From NCBI RefSeq assembly GCF_900086655.1, contig NZ_LT575476.1:4589405-4653404 (forward strand): 64,000 nucleotides of DNA, read 5' to 3'. Shown piece after piece: positions 26,134 to 33,751 of the stretch. Positions within the stretch are counted from its first letter, which is position 1; each line of letters opens with the position of its first letter. This DNA is from Paenibacillus tuaregi (GTDB lineage Bacteria > Bacillota > Bacilli > Paenibacillales > Paenibacillaceae). The notes under the pieces were generated by a model. The model had not been told where the DNA came from. It worked only from the letters and a program-made list of their open reading frames with translations, and did no database searches. A program made the position numbers and the translations under genes.

Positions 26134-26322
26134 ATGACGGAAGAGAATAAAGAGCCCAAAAAAATCGATTTGGCTGAAGCTATGAGGCTTAAGCTGCAGC
26201 AGAAGAAGCAGAACCAGGCTGCCAATAAGCAGAATCCAGGTAACCCTAACAACCCGAAGGCCTTGAAAAGCCAGAATGTCAAAAAGCCAAACAACCAACG
26301 CCGCCGCACAGGCGGATCATAA
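26134..26322 (+). CDS. Small basic hypothetical protein
   Basis: 62 residues from ATG at 26134, with AAAGGAG at a suitable distance; an ATG at 26125 overlaps that site. The protein is rich in Lys, Gln and Asn (LKLQQKKQNQAANKQNPGNP) with no hydrophobic core, so it is probably disordered and may bind nucleic acid. It is followed at once by a strong terminator. No known family is recognised. Confidence 0.6.
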   Translation: MTEENKEPKKIDLAEAMRLKLQQKKQNQAANKQNPGNPNNPKALKSQNVKKPNNQRRRTGGS

Positions 26323-26334
26323 GCTTTAAGTTAA

Positions 26335-26373
26335 AAAAAATGCTGTCCTGTAAATTACAGGACAGCATTTTTG
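26335..26373. terminator. Strong bidirectional terminator
   Basis: AAAATGCTGTCCTGT pairs perfectly with ACAGGACAGCATTTT around an AAATT loop, with A- and T-runs on either side, between convergent genes. Confidence 0.92.
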
Positions 26374-26374
26374 T

Positions 26375-28012
26375 TTATTTGGAATTCAGTGCTCCAGCAG
26401 GATACATTTCCTTGCGGAGAGCTTGAATCTCTTCATTCTCAAGATACTCGTCATAAGACATCTGACGGTCGATTACCCCATTTGGAGTGATCTCGATAAT
26501 CCGGTTCGCAATCGTCTGGATGAACTGATGGTCATGAGAATCAAACAGAATCGTTCCATCGAAATCAATCAGACCATTATTCAGCGCCGTGATGGATTCC
26601 AGGTCCAAGTGGTTCGTCGGCTCGTCAAAGATCAGCACGTTAGCCCCGTTCAGCATCATCTTGGCCAGCATGCAGCGGACCTTCTCGCCCCCGGACAGCA
26701 CACTTGCCTTCTTCAGGGCTTCTTCACCGGAGAAGAGCATGCGTCCAAGGAAACCGCGCAGGAACGTCTCATCTTGATCATTGGAGTACTGGCGCAGCCA
26801 CTCTACCAGGTTCAGGTCCACCCCGTCGAAATAAGCGGAGTTATCCTTAGGGAAATAAGCCTGGGACGTTGTAATCCCCCAGCTGTATTCACCGGAATCG
26901 GCCTCCGTCTCGCCCATAATCACTTGGTACAGAGTCGTCTTCGCCAACCCGTCTGGTCCTACAAAAGCAATCTTGTCACCCTTGTTCACCACAAAGCTGA
27001 CATTGTTCAGCACAGTTTCGCCTTCAACTGTTTTGGTCAGGCTATCCACCGTAAGCAGCTGCTTCCCGGCTTCGCGTTCTGCCTTAAAGTGCAGGAACGG
27101 ATATTTCCGGTTGGACGGACGGATATCCTCCAGTGTAATCTTGTCGAGCTGCTTCTTACGGGAAGTAGCCTGCTTCGACTTGGAAGCGTTGGCGGAGAAG
27201 CGCTGAATGAACGCTTGAAGTTCTTTGATCTTCTCTTCTTTCTTCTTGTTCGCATCCCGGGTCAGCTTAAGAGCAAGCTGGCTGGACTCATACCAGAAAT
27301 CATAGTTGCCCACATACAGCTGGATTTTGCCAAAATCAATATCCGCAATGTGCGTACATACTTTGTTCAGGAAGTGACGGTCATGGGATACGACAATAAC
27401 GGTACCTTCATAGTCAAGCAGGAAGTTCTCCAGCCAGCCGATAGAATCGATGTCCAAATGGTTCGTAGGCTCATCGAGCAGCAGATTGTTCGGATTGCCG
27501 AACAGCGCTTGGGCAAGCAATACACGGACCTTCTCATTACCGCTGAGCTCACTCATTTTCTTGTCATGAAGGTCTTTGTCGATACCCAGACCAATCAATA
27601 GAGACGCCGCATCGGATTCGGCATTCCAGCCGTCCATTTCCGCGAACTCCCCTTCGAGCTCCCCGGCACGCAGGCCGTCTTCCTCGGAGAAATCAGCCTT
27701 AGCATAAAGCGCGTCTTTCTCTTTCATAATACTGTACAGGCGGGCATGGCCCATAATTACCGTTTCGAGAACCGGATACTCATCGTACTCATAATGGTTC
27801 TGCTTCAGAACGGCCATACGCTCACCCGGAGTCATGTGGACTTCACCAGTGTTCGGCTCAATCTCCCCAGACAGAATCTTCAGAAAAGTTGATTTCCCTG
27901 CTCCGTTTGCACCAATGAGACCGTAACAGTTACCTGGCGTAAATTTTATATTTACATCTTCGAAAAGTGCTCGTTTTCCATACCGGAGCGTTACACCACT
28001 TGTGCTGATCAT
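26375..28012 (-). CDS. ABC-F family ATPase (YkpA/YbiT-like)
   Basis: 545 residues with two ATPase domains and no membrane segment. Domain 1 has GANGAGKST, the signature LSGNEKVR and LLDEPTNHLD; the linker is a charged helical pair (KKKEEKIKELQAFIQRFSANASKSKQATSRKK shortened here by position, about 247-278); domain 2 has signature LSGGEKVR and IFDEPTNHLD. The second Walker A reads GPDGLAKTT, with Ala for the usual third Gly. ABC-F proteins act on ribosomes, in translation or antibiotic protection; the YbiT-like branch is a housekeeping translation factor. RBS GATGG lies upstream of ATG. Single-gene unit. Confidence 0.85.
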   Translation of the reverse strand: MISTSGVTLRYGKRALFEDVNIKFTPGNCYGLIGANGAGKSTFLKILSGEIEPNTGEVHMTPGERMAVLKQNHYEYDEYPVLETVIMGHARLYSIMKEKDALYAKADFSEEDGLRAGELEGEFAEMDGWNAESDAASLLIGLGIDKDLHDKKMSELSGNEKVRVLLAQALFGNPNNLLLDEPTNHLDIDSIGWLENFLLDYEGTVIVVSHDRHFLNKVCTHIADIDFGKIQLYVGNYDFWYESSQLALKLTRDANKKKEEKIKELQAFIQRFSANASKSKQATSRKKQLDKITLEDIRPSNRKYPFLHFKAEREAGKQLLTVDSLTKTVEGETVLNNVSFVVNKGDKIAFVGPDGLAKTTLYQVIMGETEADSGEYSWGITTSQAYFPKDNSAYFDGVDLNLVEWLRQYSNDQDETFLRGFLGRMLFSGEEALKKASVLSGGEKVRCMLAKMMLNGANVLIFDEPTNHLDLESITALNNGLIDFDGTILFDSHDHQFIQTIANRIIEITPNGVIDRQMSYDEYLENEEIQALRKEMYPAGALNSK

Positions 28013-28094
28013 TTATCATTACCATCCTTTTATCTATAATCACGCTTCTAACATGACATTATAGCATAAAAGATCACCTGAAAGGGAACACCCC

Positions 28095-29069
28095 TCAGTG
28101 AGTGGTGGAATCAGACGGCTTAAGCTTAGGATAACGAAGGGTCTCTCCATAGAGCAGCACCCGGATTGCCTCCTCAGGAATGCCTCTTCTCTTGCGTTCC
28201 GCCTCCATCCGGTCCAGTGCCTCTCTGGCAGTATCGTCAGCCAGCTTGAAGGTGCCGTAATGCATGGGAATCATTGTTTTGGCCTTGACATCCTCGAAAG
28301 CCTGAATGGCTTCCTCAGGGTTCACATGCTGGGAAGTCATGAACCACTCGGGTTCATAAGCCCCGATGGGCATAAGTGCAATATCAATGTTGTAACGCTC
28401 CCCGATTTCTTTGAATCCTTGGAAATATCCGCTGTCTCCGGCAAAATAAATAACCGGGTCCCCCTTCCCCTTCTTCTCCGGGGGATCGATCTCCATGATG
28501 AACCCTCCCCAATGGGAGGTGTTCGTATCAAACGGTGTCCGCCGGGTCCAATGCTGGGTCGGCACGAACGAGAACTTAACCCCGCGAAGGCTCAGGTCTT
28601 CCCACCATTTCATTTCCCGGCATCGGCTGAAGCCTTTGCGCACTATCTTACGTTTAAGCCCCTCCGGCACCAGAACTGTTGTGTTTGGTCCGTACAGCTT
28701 GCGGATGGAAGAGACGTGCATATGATCATAGTGGGAATGGGAGATCAGAATAATATCCACTTCCGGTACCTGTTCGATCGGAATGCCCGGCGAACCAAGC
28801 CTCCGCTGAAATCCCATCCGGGGGGCCCATACCGGGTCCGTAACAATATTTAAGCCATGATATTGAATCAGAAACGTGGAGTGACCGATCCAGGTGATCG
28901 TCGTGTCCTCCCTATTATGGTGCAGATATTCAATCTCTGGCTCCGAGTGCGGAATCACATAAGAATAATCCTTCTTCTTGTGGCGGCGTTCTTCCCGCCA
29001 CTGGCTGAACTGCTTCAGTGTCTTGTCAGTACTGACATTATCCATGTTATTAAGGCGGTGTCTGGGCAT
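28095..29069 (-). CDS. MBL-fold metallo-hydrolase, NAPE-PLD/UlaG-like
   Basis: 324 residues. The metallo-beta-lactamase fold shows WIGHSTFLIQY, the metal-binding HSHYDH at about residues 110-115, IYFAGDSGYF and PMHYGTF; this pattern (Lactamase_B_2) is found in NAPE-phospholipase D-like and UlaG-like hydrolases. A phosphodiesterase or lactone hydrolase role is possible. No signal peptide, so cytoplasmic. GGAGG lies well placed before ATG 29069. Confidence 0.82.
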   Translation of the reverse strand: MPRHRLNNMDNVSTDKTLKQFSQWREERRHKKKDYSYVIPHSEPEIEYLHHNREDTTITWIGHSTFLIQYHGLNIVTDPVWAPRMGFQRRLGSPGIPIEQVPEVDIILISHSHYDHMHVSSIRKLYGPNTTVLVPEGLKRKIVRKGFSRCREMKWWEDLSLRGVKFSFVPTQHWTRRTPFDTNTSHWGGFIMEIDPPEKKGKGDPVIYFAGDSGYFQGFKEIGERYNIDIALMPIGAYEPEWFMTSQHVNPEEAIQAFEDVKAKTMIPMHYGTFKLADDTAREALDRMEAERKRRGIPEEAIRVLLYGETLRYPKLKPSDSTTH

Positions 29070-29204
29070 GAAGAGGGCTCCTCCCTTCCTAATTTCCCAA
29101 TGTCCAATATCTATTTAAAGGTTCCCCTATTCAATCGCCTTTAACTAATCTTAACCTACTATTACCCTGAATTCCAAACTTGCTAGCAGTCCATCCGTGC
29201 AGCT

Positions 29205-29309
29205 CTAATCCTGGGGTTCCTCATATTTCACCGCATACACAAATAGAAAAAGAACGGATGCGGCCACAACAATTTGCGGAGCATACATCATCATAAAATA
29301 CTCAATCAT
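29205..29309 (-). CDS. cydS: CydS-like small subunit of cytochrome bd oxidase
   Basis: 34 residues: MIEYFMMMYAPQIVVAASVL begins it, then a hydrophobic stretch to VYAVKYEEPQD. The pattern MYAP followed by VVVA/VVAA and a single membrane helix matches CydS of Geobacillus, the third subunit seen in the Geobacillus bd oxidase structure, which covers the low-spin heme b side. It starts 4 bases after the cydB stop, and the AGAGAGGATC site is inside the cydB end, so the two are translationally coupled. It is too short for routine gene calling. Confidence 0.8.
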   Translation of the reverse strand: MIEYFMMMYAPQIVVAASVLFLFVYAVKYEEPQD

Positions 29310-29313
29310 ACAA

Positions 29314-30348
29314 TTATGATCCTCTCTTCGGCGAATTTCCACGAATGTACCGGGCGTTGAACAAAAATAAGCGCATCAGCAGCACCAAAGACGGGACAAG
29401 CAGCAGGAACCCCGCCAGGAAAGCGGCAAGAAGCGCCGTAGCCATCGATTCATTCGTGAAATTCTGGTAAATATTCACATACTTGTACAACACATAAGGC
29501 AGGTGAGAACGGCCATAGCCGTACCAGGCGAAAGCAAATTGCAGCATGACCAGGATGAAAGACCAGCCGAGATGCCGCTTCCTCCATACCAGATAAACGG
29601 CACCCAGATAACAGATTAGAGAGGCGATGAACATCCAGGCGCTGTGAAGCATGTTCTGGAAATGCTCCGGGTTCTGCCGATTAATCTGGAAGAAGGCGAA
29701 GACGCTGGCGAGAATGGTCGGACCACTCCAGATCAGCGCATATCCCCGCAGGATCTCAAACGCTGTCTTATCCCCTGCTTTATGGGCGTAATAACTGAGG
29801 AACATCGCGGATATATAAAGAACCGAGACCAGCGCAAGCAGGATCACGGACCAGGTATAGGGATTGGAGAAAAAAATCGCCCACTTCAGCACGACATGAC
29901 CCGCCCGCTCTTCAATAATTCCGCCTTCGGACAGGGCAAGTACCGTGGAAAGAGCTGCGGGAATCAGCAGTCCCGTTGCCCCGTACAGCGCCATATAGAC
30001 CAGGTTGCCGTTATTCGAAATGCCGTAGGTGTTATACGCGTAATACACCGCCCGGACCGCCAGCAGAATAATGACAATGCTGCCCGGTACCAGCAGGGCC
30101 GTGCCGTAGTAATAAGCCGAATCCGGAAAGAACCCGATCAGCCCGATTTCAAAAAATATCAAAAACACGTTGGTCACTTCCCACACCGGCGACAGGTATC
30201 TCTGAATAACCCAGTGCACCTTGTTCTTGTGGCCGGTCAGTACGCTGTAGAAGCTGAAGAACCCAGCTCCAAAATCAATGGAGGCGACAATCAAATATCC
30301 GTATAGAAAGGTCCATAACACGGTGATTCCGATAATCTCATAACTCAT
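29314..30348 (-). CDS. cydB: Cytochrome bd ubiquinol/menaquinol oxidase subunit II
   Basis: 344 residues with about nine membrane helices (starting SYEIIGITVLWTFLYGYLIV) and typical CydB features such as DFGAGFFSFY and WEVTNVFLIFFEIGLIGFFP. CydB has no heme ligands of its own and stabilises CydA. Its ATG overlaps the cydA stop by 4 bases, and cydS follows. The sequence is of the short Firmicutes type. Confidence 0.88.
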   Translation of the reverse strand: MSYEIIGITVLWTFLYGYLIVASIDFGAGFFSFYSVLTGHKNKVHWVIQRYLSPVWEVTNVFLIFFEIGLIGFFPDSAYYYGTALLVPGSIVIILLAVRAVYYAYNTYGISNNGNLVYMALYGATGLLIPAALSTVLALSEGGIIEERAGHVVLKWAIFFSNPYTWSVILLALVSVLYISAMFLSYYAHKAGDKTAFEILRGYALIWSGPTILASVFAFFQINRQNPEHFQNMLHSAWMFIASLICYLGAVYLVWRKRHLGWSFILVMLQFAFAWYGYGRSHLPYVLYKYVNIYQNFTNESMATALLAAFLAGFLLLVPSLVLLMRLFLFNARYIRGNSPKRGS

Positions 30349-31694
30349 GATGTACGCTCCCCTCCCGGATAAAGCTCTTGAAGCTCCTCCTCCACGCTTT
30401 TGTTACGAAACATTTTGCCAAGCACCTTCAGGCAGGATACACAAAGCACCAGATACAGTAGAACAAAAAGCAGCAGCATCCAAGACACATTCGGCGAGGT
30501 GGTGGCCCCCTCCGACACTCTCATATACCCGCGTACAATCCATGGCTGCCGGCCGATCTCCGCGAAGAACCAGCCCAGTTCCACCGCTACGAAGGCAAGC
30601 GGAGCGAGAGCAACAAGCAATACCAGCAGCCACTTCGGTACCGCTCCCCGCATTCCCGGAATCCGTTTGCGGAGCATATAGATAAATGGAATTAGAATCA
30701 GCATCACACCGTTAGTCACCTTCAGGTCGAACATGTAATGAATGCTGAGCGGCGGGATGTTCTCCTTCGGAAACTCATTCAGGCCGATCACCTTCGTATT
30801 CGGGGAGCTGCCTGCCAGAATGCTGAGGGCATAAGGGATTTTAATCGCATACTTCACTTCATTGTTCTTATCCAGAATTCCGCCATAGATCAGCGGCGCT
30901 TTCTCCCTGGTATCAAAGTGCCACTCGGCCGCGGCCAGCTTCTCCGGCTGGTATTTGGCCAGAAATTTACCGGAGAAATCACCAATTACGGCGGTGGCCA
31001 CAGCGAACACGAAGGAAGACACCACGGTCAGCTTAAGCGCCTTCTTGAAATAAACATGCCCCCCGCCCTTAAGTAAGCTGAAAGCGGCGATGGCCACGAG
31101 CAGGCAGGCGCTCACCGTATAGGATGAGGCGATGACATGGGACACCTTCGTAGGTGTTGCCGGGTTGAACATCGCCACCAGCGGTTTGACATCCGTGAAG
31201 ATCCCGTCCTTAAGCGTAAAGCCCTGCGGCATATTCATAAATGCGTTCATCGACGTGATGAAATAGGCCGAGGATGTTGAGCCAATGGCTGTAGGTATCA
31301 GCAGCATGAGATGCAAATATTTGTTTTTGAAGCGGTCCCAGGTATACAGATAAATGCCTAGAAAGATAGCTTCTATAAAAAAGGCAAAGGTCTCCATAAA
31401 CATAGGCAGCGCAATAGCCCGGCCAGCAATCCGCATGAAATTAGGCCACAGCAGGCTAAGCTGCAGCCCGATAGCGGTTCCTGTCACGACACCAACCGCA
31501 ACCGAGATGACGAACCCCCGCGCCCAGCACCTAGCGAGAAGAATATAATGCGGATCGCCTGTACGAATGCCTCTCCACTCGGCCAACGCCATCATGACGG
31601 GCAGGCCGACACCAATAGCGGCAAGATTAATGTGAACGAACAAGGTAAGCCCTGTCAGAATCCGGCTCATCAGGATCGGATCGCTTAGTGACAT
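30345..31694 (-). CDS. cydA: Cytochrome bd oxidase subunit I
   Basis: 449 residues from ATG at 31694; ATG at 31706 overlaps the GGAG site and the frame above that is spurious. CydA hallmarks: SRILTGLTLFVHINLA with the heme ligand His, ALPMFMETFAFFIEAIFLG with the conserved Glu, and WFFAEIGRQPWIVRGYMRVSEGATT near the end. The quinol loop is short (S-type), as in Firmicutes bd oxidases. It reduces oxygen at the membrane using menaquinol. The order is small ORF-cydA-cydB-cydS. Confidence 0.9.
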   Translation of the reverse strand: MSLSDPILMSRILTGLTLFVHINLAAIGVGLPVMMALAEWRGIRTGDPHYILLARCWARGFVISVAVGVVTGTAIGLQLSLLWPNFMRIAGRAIALPMFMETFAFFIEAIFLGIYLYTWDRFKNKYLHLMLLIPTAIGSTSSAYFITSMNAFMNMPQGFTLKDGIFTDVKPLVAMFNPATPTKVSHVIASSYTVSACLLVAIAAFSLLKGGGHVYFKKALKLTVVSSFVFAVATAVIGDFSGKFLAKYQPEKLAAAEWHFDTREKAPLIYGGILDKNNEVKYAIKIPYALSILAGSSPNTKVIGLNEFPKENIPPLSIHYMFDLKVTNGVMLILIPFIYMLRKRIPGMRGAVPKWLLVLLVALAPLAFVAVELGWFFAEIGRQPWIVRGYMRVSEGATTSPNVSWMLLLFVLLYLVLCVSCLKVLGKMFRNKSVEEELQELYPGGERTS

Positions 31695-31717
31695 CGGTAT
31701 TCTCATCTCCTGTTGAC

Positions 31718-31828
31718 TTAATGATAGTGCATGTAACGAATGAAGCTGCGGATGGTGCCCGCCAGCATAATCAGAGAGACAATCAGAATGACCAGCAACA
31801 GCCTTCTCTCCTGTTTGGTTAAGAACAT
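31718..31828 (-). CDS. Small single-helix membrane protein upstream of cydA
   Basis: 36 residues: basic start MFLTKQERRLL, one hydrophobic helix (LLVILIVSLIMLAG) and a basic tail IRSFIRYMHYH. GGGAGAAG lies 9 bases before ATG. The stop is 23 bases before cydA, so it is the first gene of the cyd operon. I know no described family; the position and size suggest an assembly factor or extra subunit of the bd oxidase, similar in idea to CydX and CydS. Confidence 0.55.
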   Translation of the reverse strand: MFLTKQERRLLLVILIVSLIMLAGTIRSFIRYMHYH

Positions 31829-31867
31829 AAGTTACTTCTCCCTTTTCCCAAGGTGTCGCTGCCAGGA

Positions 31868-31945
31868 AATGCGTGCCAACCCTTGCACCCTGCGATGCTC
31901 CCAGCACGCGATGCAAGGGTTGGCATGCAGCTCCCAGCACGCGTG
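31868..31945. repeat. Inverted repeat and direct repeats upstream of the cyd operon
   Basis: TGCCAACCCTTGCA (31874-31887) and TGCAAGGGTTGGCA (31912-31925) form a perfect 14 bp inverted repeat with a 24 base loop. GCTCCCAGCACGCG occurs twice (31897-31910 and 31930-31943). The block lies 40-115 bases upstream of the cyd small ORF, in its leader or promoter region. No clear Rex site was seen in the 330 bases between this operon and the divergent gene. Confidence 0.6.
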
Positions 31946-32105
31946 TGGCATGGCAGGATGGCTCTCAATCCCATTGCTCCCTCCCCGCAATCTCCAGGAA
32001 GTGCCGTTCATTTCCAGTCAGCTTGCGCTTGTATAAGTTTTCCGCCCTGCTCTCCTTTTTATTCCACCTCCTTCGCCGCAATTGGCGAATTTCGGCGTCT
32101 TGAAC

Positions 32106-32135
32106 TTGGGAATACGACAGAGATTGTTGTAAAAT
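32106..32135 (+). promoter_or_regulatory. Possible SigA promoter of the CvfC-like gene
   Basis: TTGGGA, an 18 base spacer, TAAAAT. The spacing is at the long limit and the leader would be short, so this is only a candidate. Confidence 0.3.
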
Positions 32136-32161
32136 GGTGCTAAAGGAGATGTGATTCATCT

Positions 32162-33295
32162 ATGAAGATAGTATTTATTGAACCGACCCCGAGTCCTAAC
32201 ACGATGAAGCTGCATCTGGATGAGACTCTGGCCCCCGGTCAGCGCAAGACATATACGTCCGACAATGAACGCTCCGCTCCGTCATGGATTCAGCAGATGC
32301 TGCGAATCCCGGGTGTGAAGAGCGTCTTCCATACCGCCGACTTTGTTGCTCTTGACCGCAAAGGCAGCGCCGACTGGTCCGCCATTCTGGCCAGCGTGCA
32401 GGAGCAGTTCGGCCAGGAAGGCGTAGAATCCGCCTGGAAGCCGGATGAGGCGGCCCCGGACGCGGCCTTTGGCGAGGCTCAAGTGTTCGTGCAGTTCTTC
32501 CGCGGCATTCCGATGCAGATCCGCGTGAAGTCCGGCTCCCGTGAAGAACGGATCTCGCTGTCTGACCGCTTCGTGCAGGCCGTAACCGAGGTCGCCAGCG
32601 CCACCCTGATCAAAGAGCGCAAGCTCGTGGATTACGGCGTCCGTTATGGCGAGCTTGAAGATATTGCCCGCGAGATCGAACAGGAGATCGAAGCGGCCTT
32701 CCCGCCCGAGCGTCTGGCAAGTGTAATCAGCCAAGCCATTGCTCACGGCCGCAACGAGAGCGAATTCGTTGAGGAGCGCCGCGAGCTCAGCCTGGCTGAG
32801 GTGCAGGAGCGCATGGCAAGCGAGGACTGGCGCGTACGCTACGCCGCGCTGGATGCGCTCCAGCCAAGCGAAGAGGCGCTGCCGCTGCTCGCGGAGGCGC
32901 TCCGCGACCCGCAGATGCAGCTGCGGCGGCTCGCCGTGGTTTATCTCGGCGACCTGAGGACGCCGGAGGCCATGGCGCTGCTCTTCGAAGCGCTGCGCGA
33001 CAGTTCGGCCGCCGTGCGGCGCACCGCGGGCGATACGCTCTCGGACATCGGCGACCCGGCGGCAACCGGGCCGATGACCGAGGCGCTGTCCGACCGCAGC
33101 AAGCTTGTGCGCTGGCGGGCGGCGCGCTTCCTCTACGAAGTCGGCACCGACGAGGCCAAGGAAGCGCTTGAGGCGGCCGCGGATGATCCCGAATTCGAAG
33201 TCAGCCTCCAGGCGCGCATGGCGCTGGAGCGGATCGAATCCGGGGAGCAGGCCGCCGGAACCGTCTGGCAGCAGATGGCCCGCCGCAATGATTAA
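32162..33295 (+). CDS. Conserved virulence factor C-like protein (YpgR-like), Nfu-N plus HEAT repeats
   Basis: 377 residues. Residues 1-85 form an Nfu N-terminal-like domain (EPTPSPNTMKLHLDETL, then LRIPGVKSVFHTADFVALDR); the middle is unique; from about 225 to the end there are four or five HEAT repeats (DWRVRYAALDAL, MQLRRLAVVYLGDL, AAVRRTAGDTLSDIGD, KLVRWRAARFLYEVG). This matches Staphylococcus CvfC and B. subtilis YpgR. The cysteine-containing C-terminal half of true Nfu is missing, so it does not carry an Fe-S cluster in that way. Function is unknown; scaffold or metal homeostasis roles are possible. GC is higher than the flanks. Confidence 0.85.
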   Translation: MKIVFIEPTPSPNTMKLHLDETLAPGQRKTYTSDNERSAPSWIQQMLRIPGVKSVFHTADFVALDRKGSADWSAILASVQEQFGQEGVESAWKPDEAAPDAAFGEAQVFVQFFRGIPMQIRVKSGSREERISLSDRFVQAVTEVASATLIKERKLVDYGVRYGELEDIAREIEQEIEAAFPPERLASVISQAIAHGRNESEFVEERRELSLAEVQERMASEDWRVRYAALDALQPSEEALPLLAEALRDPQMQLRRLAVVYLGDLRTPEAMALLFEALRDSSAAVRRTAGDTLSDIGDPAATGPMTEALSDRSKLVRWRAARFLYEVGTDEAKEALEAAADDPEFEVSLQARMALERIESGEQAAGTVWQQMARRND

Positions 33296-33437
33296 GGCGC
33301 ATCTTAAGCGGCTCCCGCTTATTTGCATAAATTGTCTATTGCACATCAAATTTTGTTGAATTATACTGAGGTATATTTCATGCGTTGAAACATCAGATGG
33401 AAGCTATAACTGAATATCACCTCATCATAACTATGTT

Positions 33438-33640
33438 CAGATGAGGTAGAGGTCGCGGCAAGTGAAGAGTAGACCGGAGGAGGCGTATAAGGACGCCCAT
33501 GATTCCGGCCGAAAGGCACTGCCGCCGAAGTGGATTGCCACCTTATTGCAATCTGCTGGGGCTGTTGCCGAAAGGGACAGAACTGTCACGCCATTCCGAT
33601 ACCACGGGAATGTGCGTGTTGAGCTATCTTAATGAAGGTA
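33438..33640 (+). promoter_or_regulatory. Lysine riboswitch (L box)
   Basis: The conserved core is plain: GAGGTAGAGGTCGCGGC at the start, AGTAGACCGGAGG, GCCGAAA, TGGATTGCCACC, CTGCTGGGGCTG and GAAAGGGACAGAACTGTCA, closing with CTATCTT that pairs back to the first strand. It is followed by a terminator at 33663 and then an amino acid permease. High lysine should favour termination and lower permease expression. Confidence 0.92.
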
Positions 33641-33662
33641 TGATGCGGGGTTAAGGTTACAC

Positions 33663-33693
33663 AAGCCGCGGAATCTCTTCCGCGGCTTTTTTG
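33663..33693 (+). terminator. Riboswitch-controlled terminator
   Basis: AGCCGCGG pairs with CCGCGGCT followed by TTTTTTG. It lies just past the lysine riboswitch and is the expression platform for the permease gene. Confidence 0.9.
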
Positions 33694-33751
33694 TACTTCC
33701 TCACAGCTTGGATGATATACATTCGCAGATTGGAACAAAAGGAGAATTTGT

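Noticed and set aside
26423..27601. 392-codon plus-strand frame opposite the ABC-F gene
   Set aside because: Antisense shadow; the ABC-F reading has both ATPase domains intact.
31829..32161. Rex or Fnr box for the cyd operon
   Set aside because: No TTGTGA-like palindrome is present in the intergenic region.
32282..33349. 355-codon open frame on the minus strand opposite the CvfC-like gene
   Set aside because: It is a GC-rich shadow; its translation has no domain pattern, and the plus-strand gene has a ribosome site and family match.
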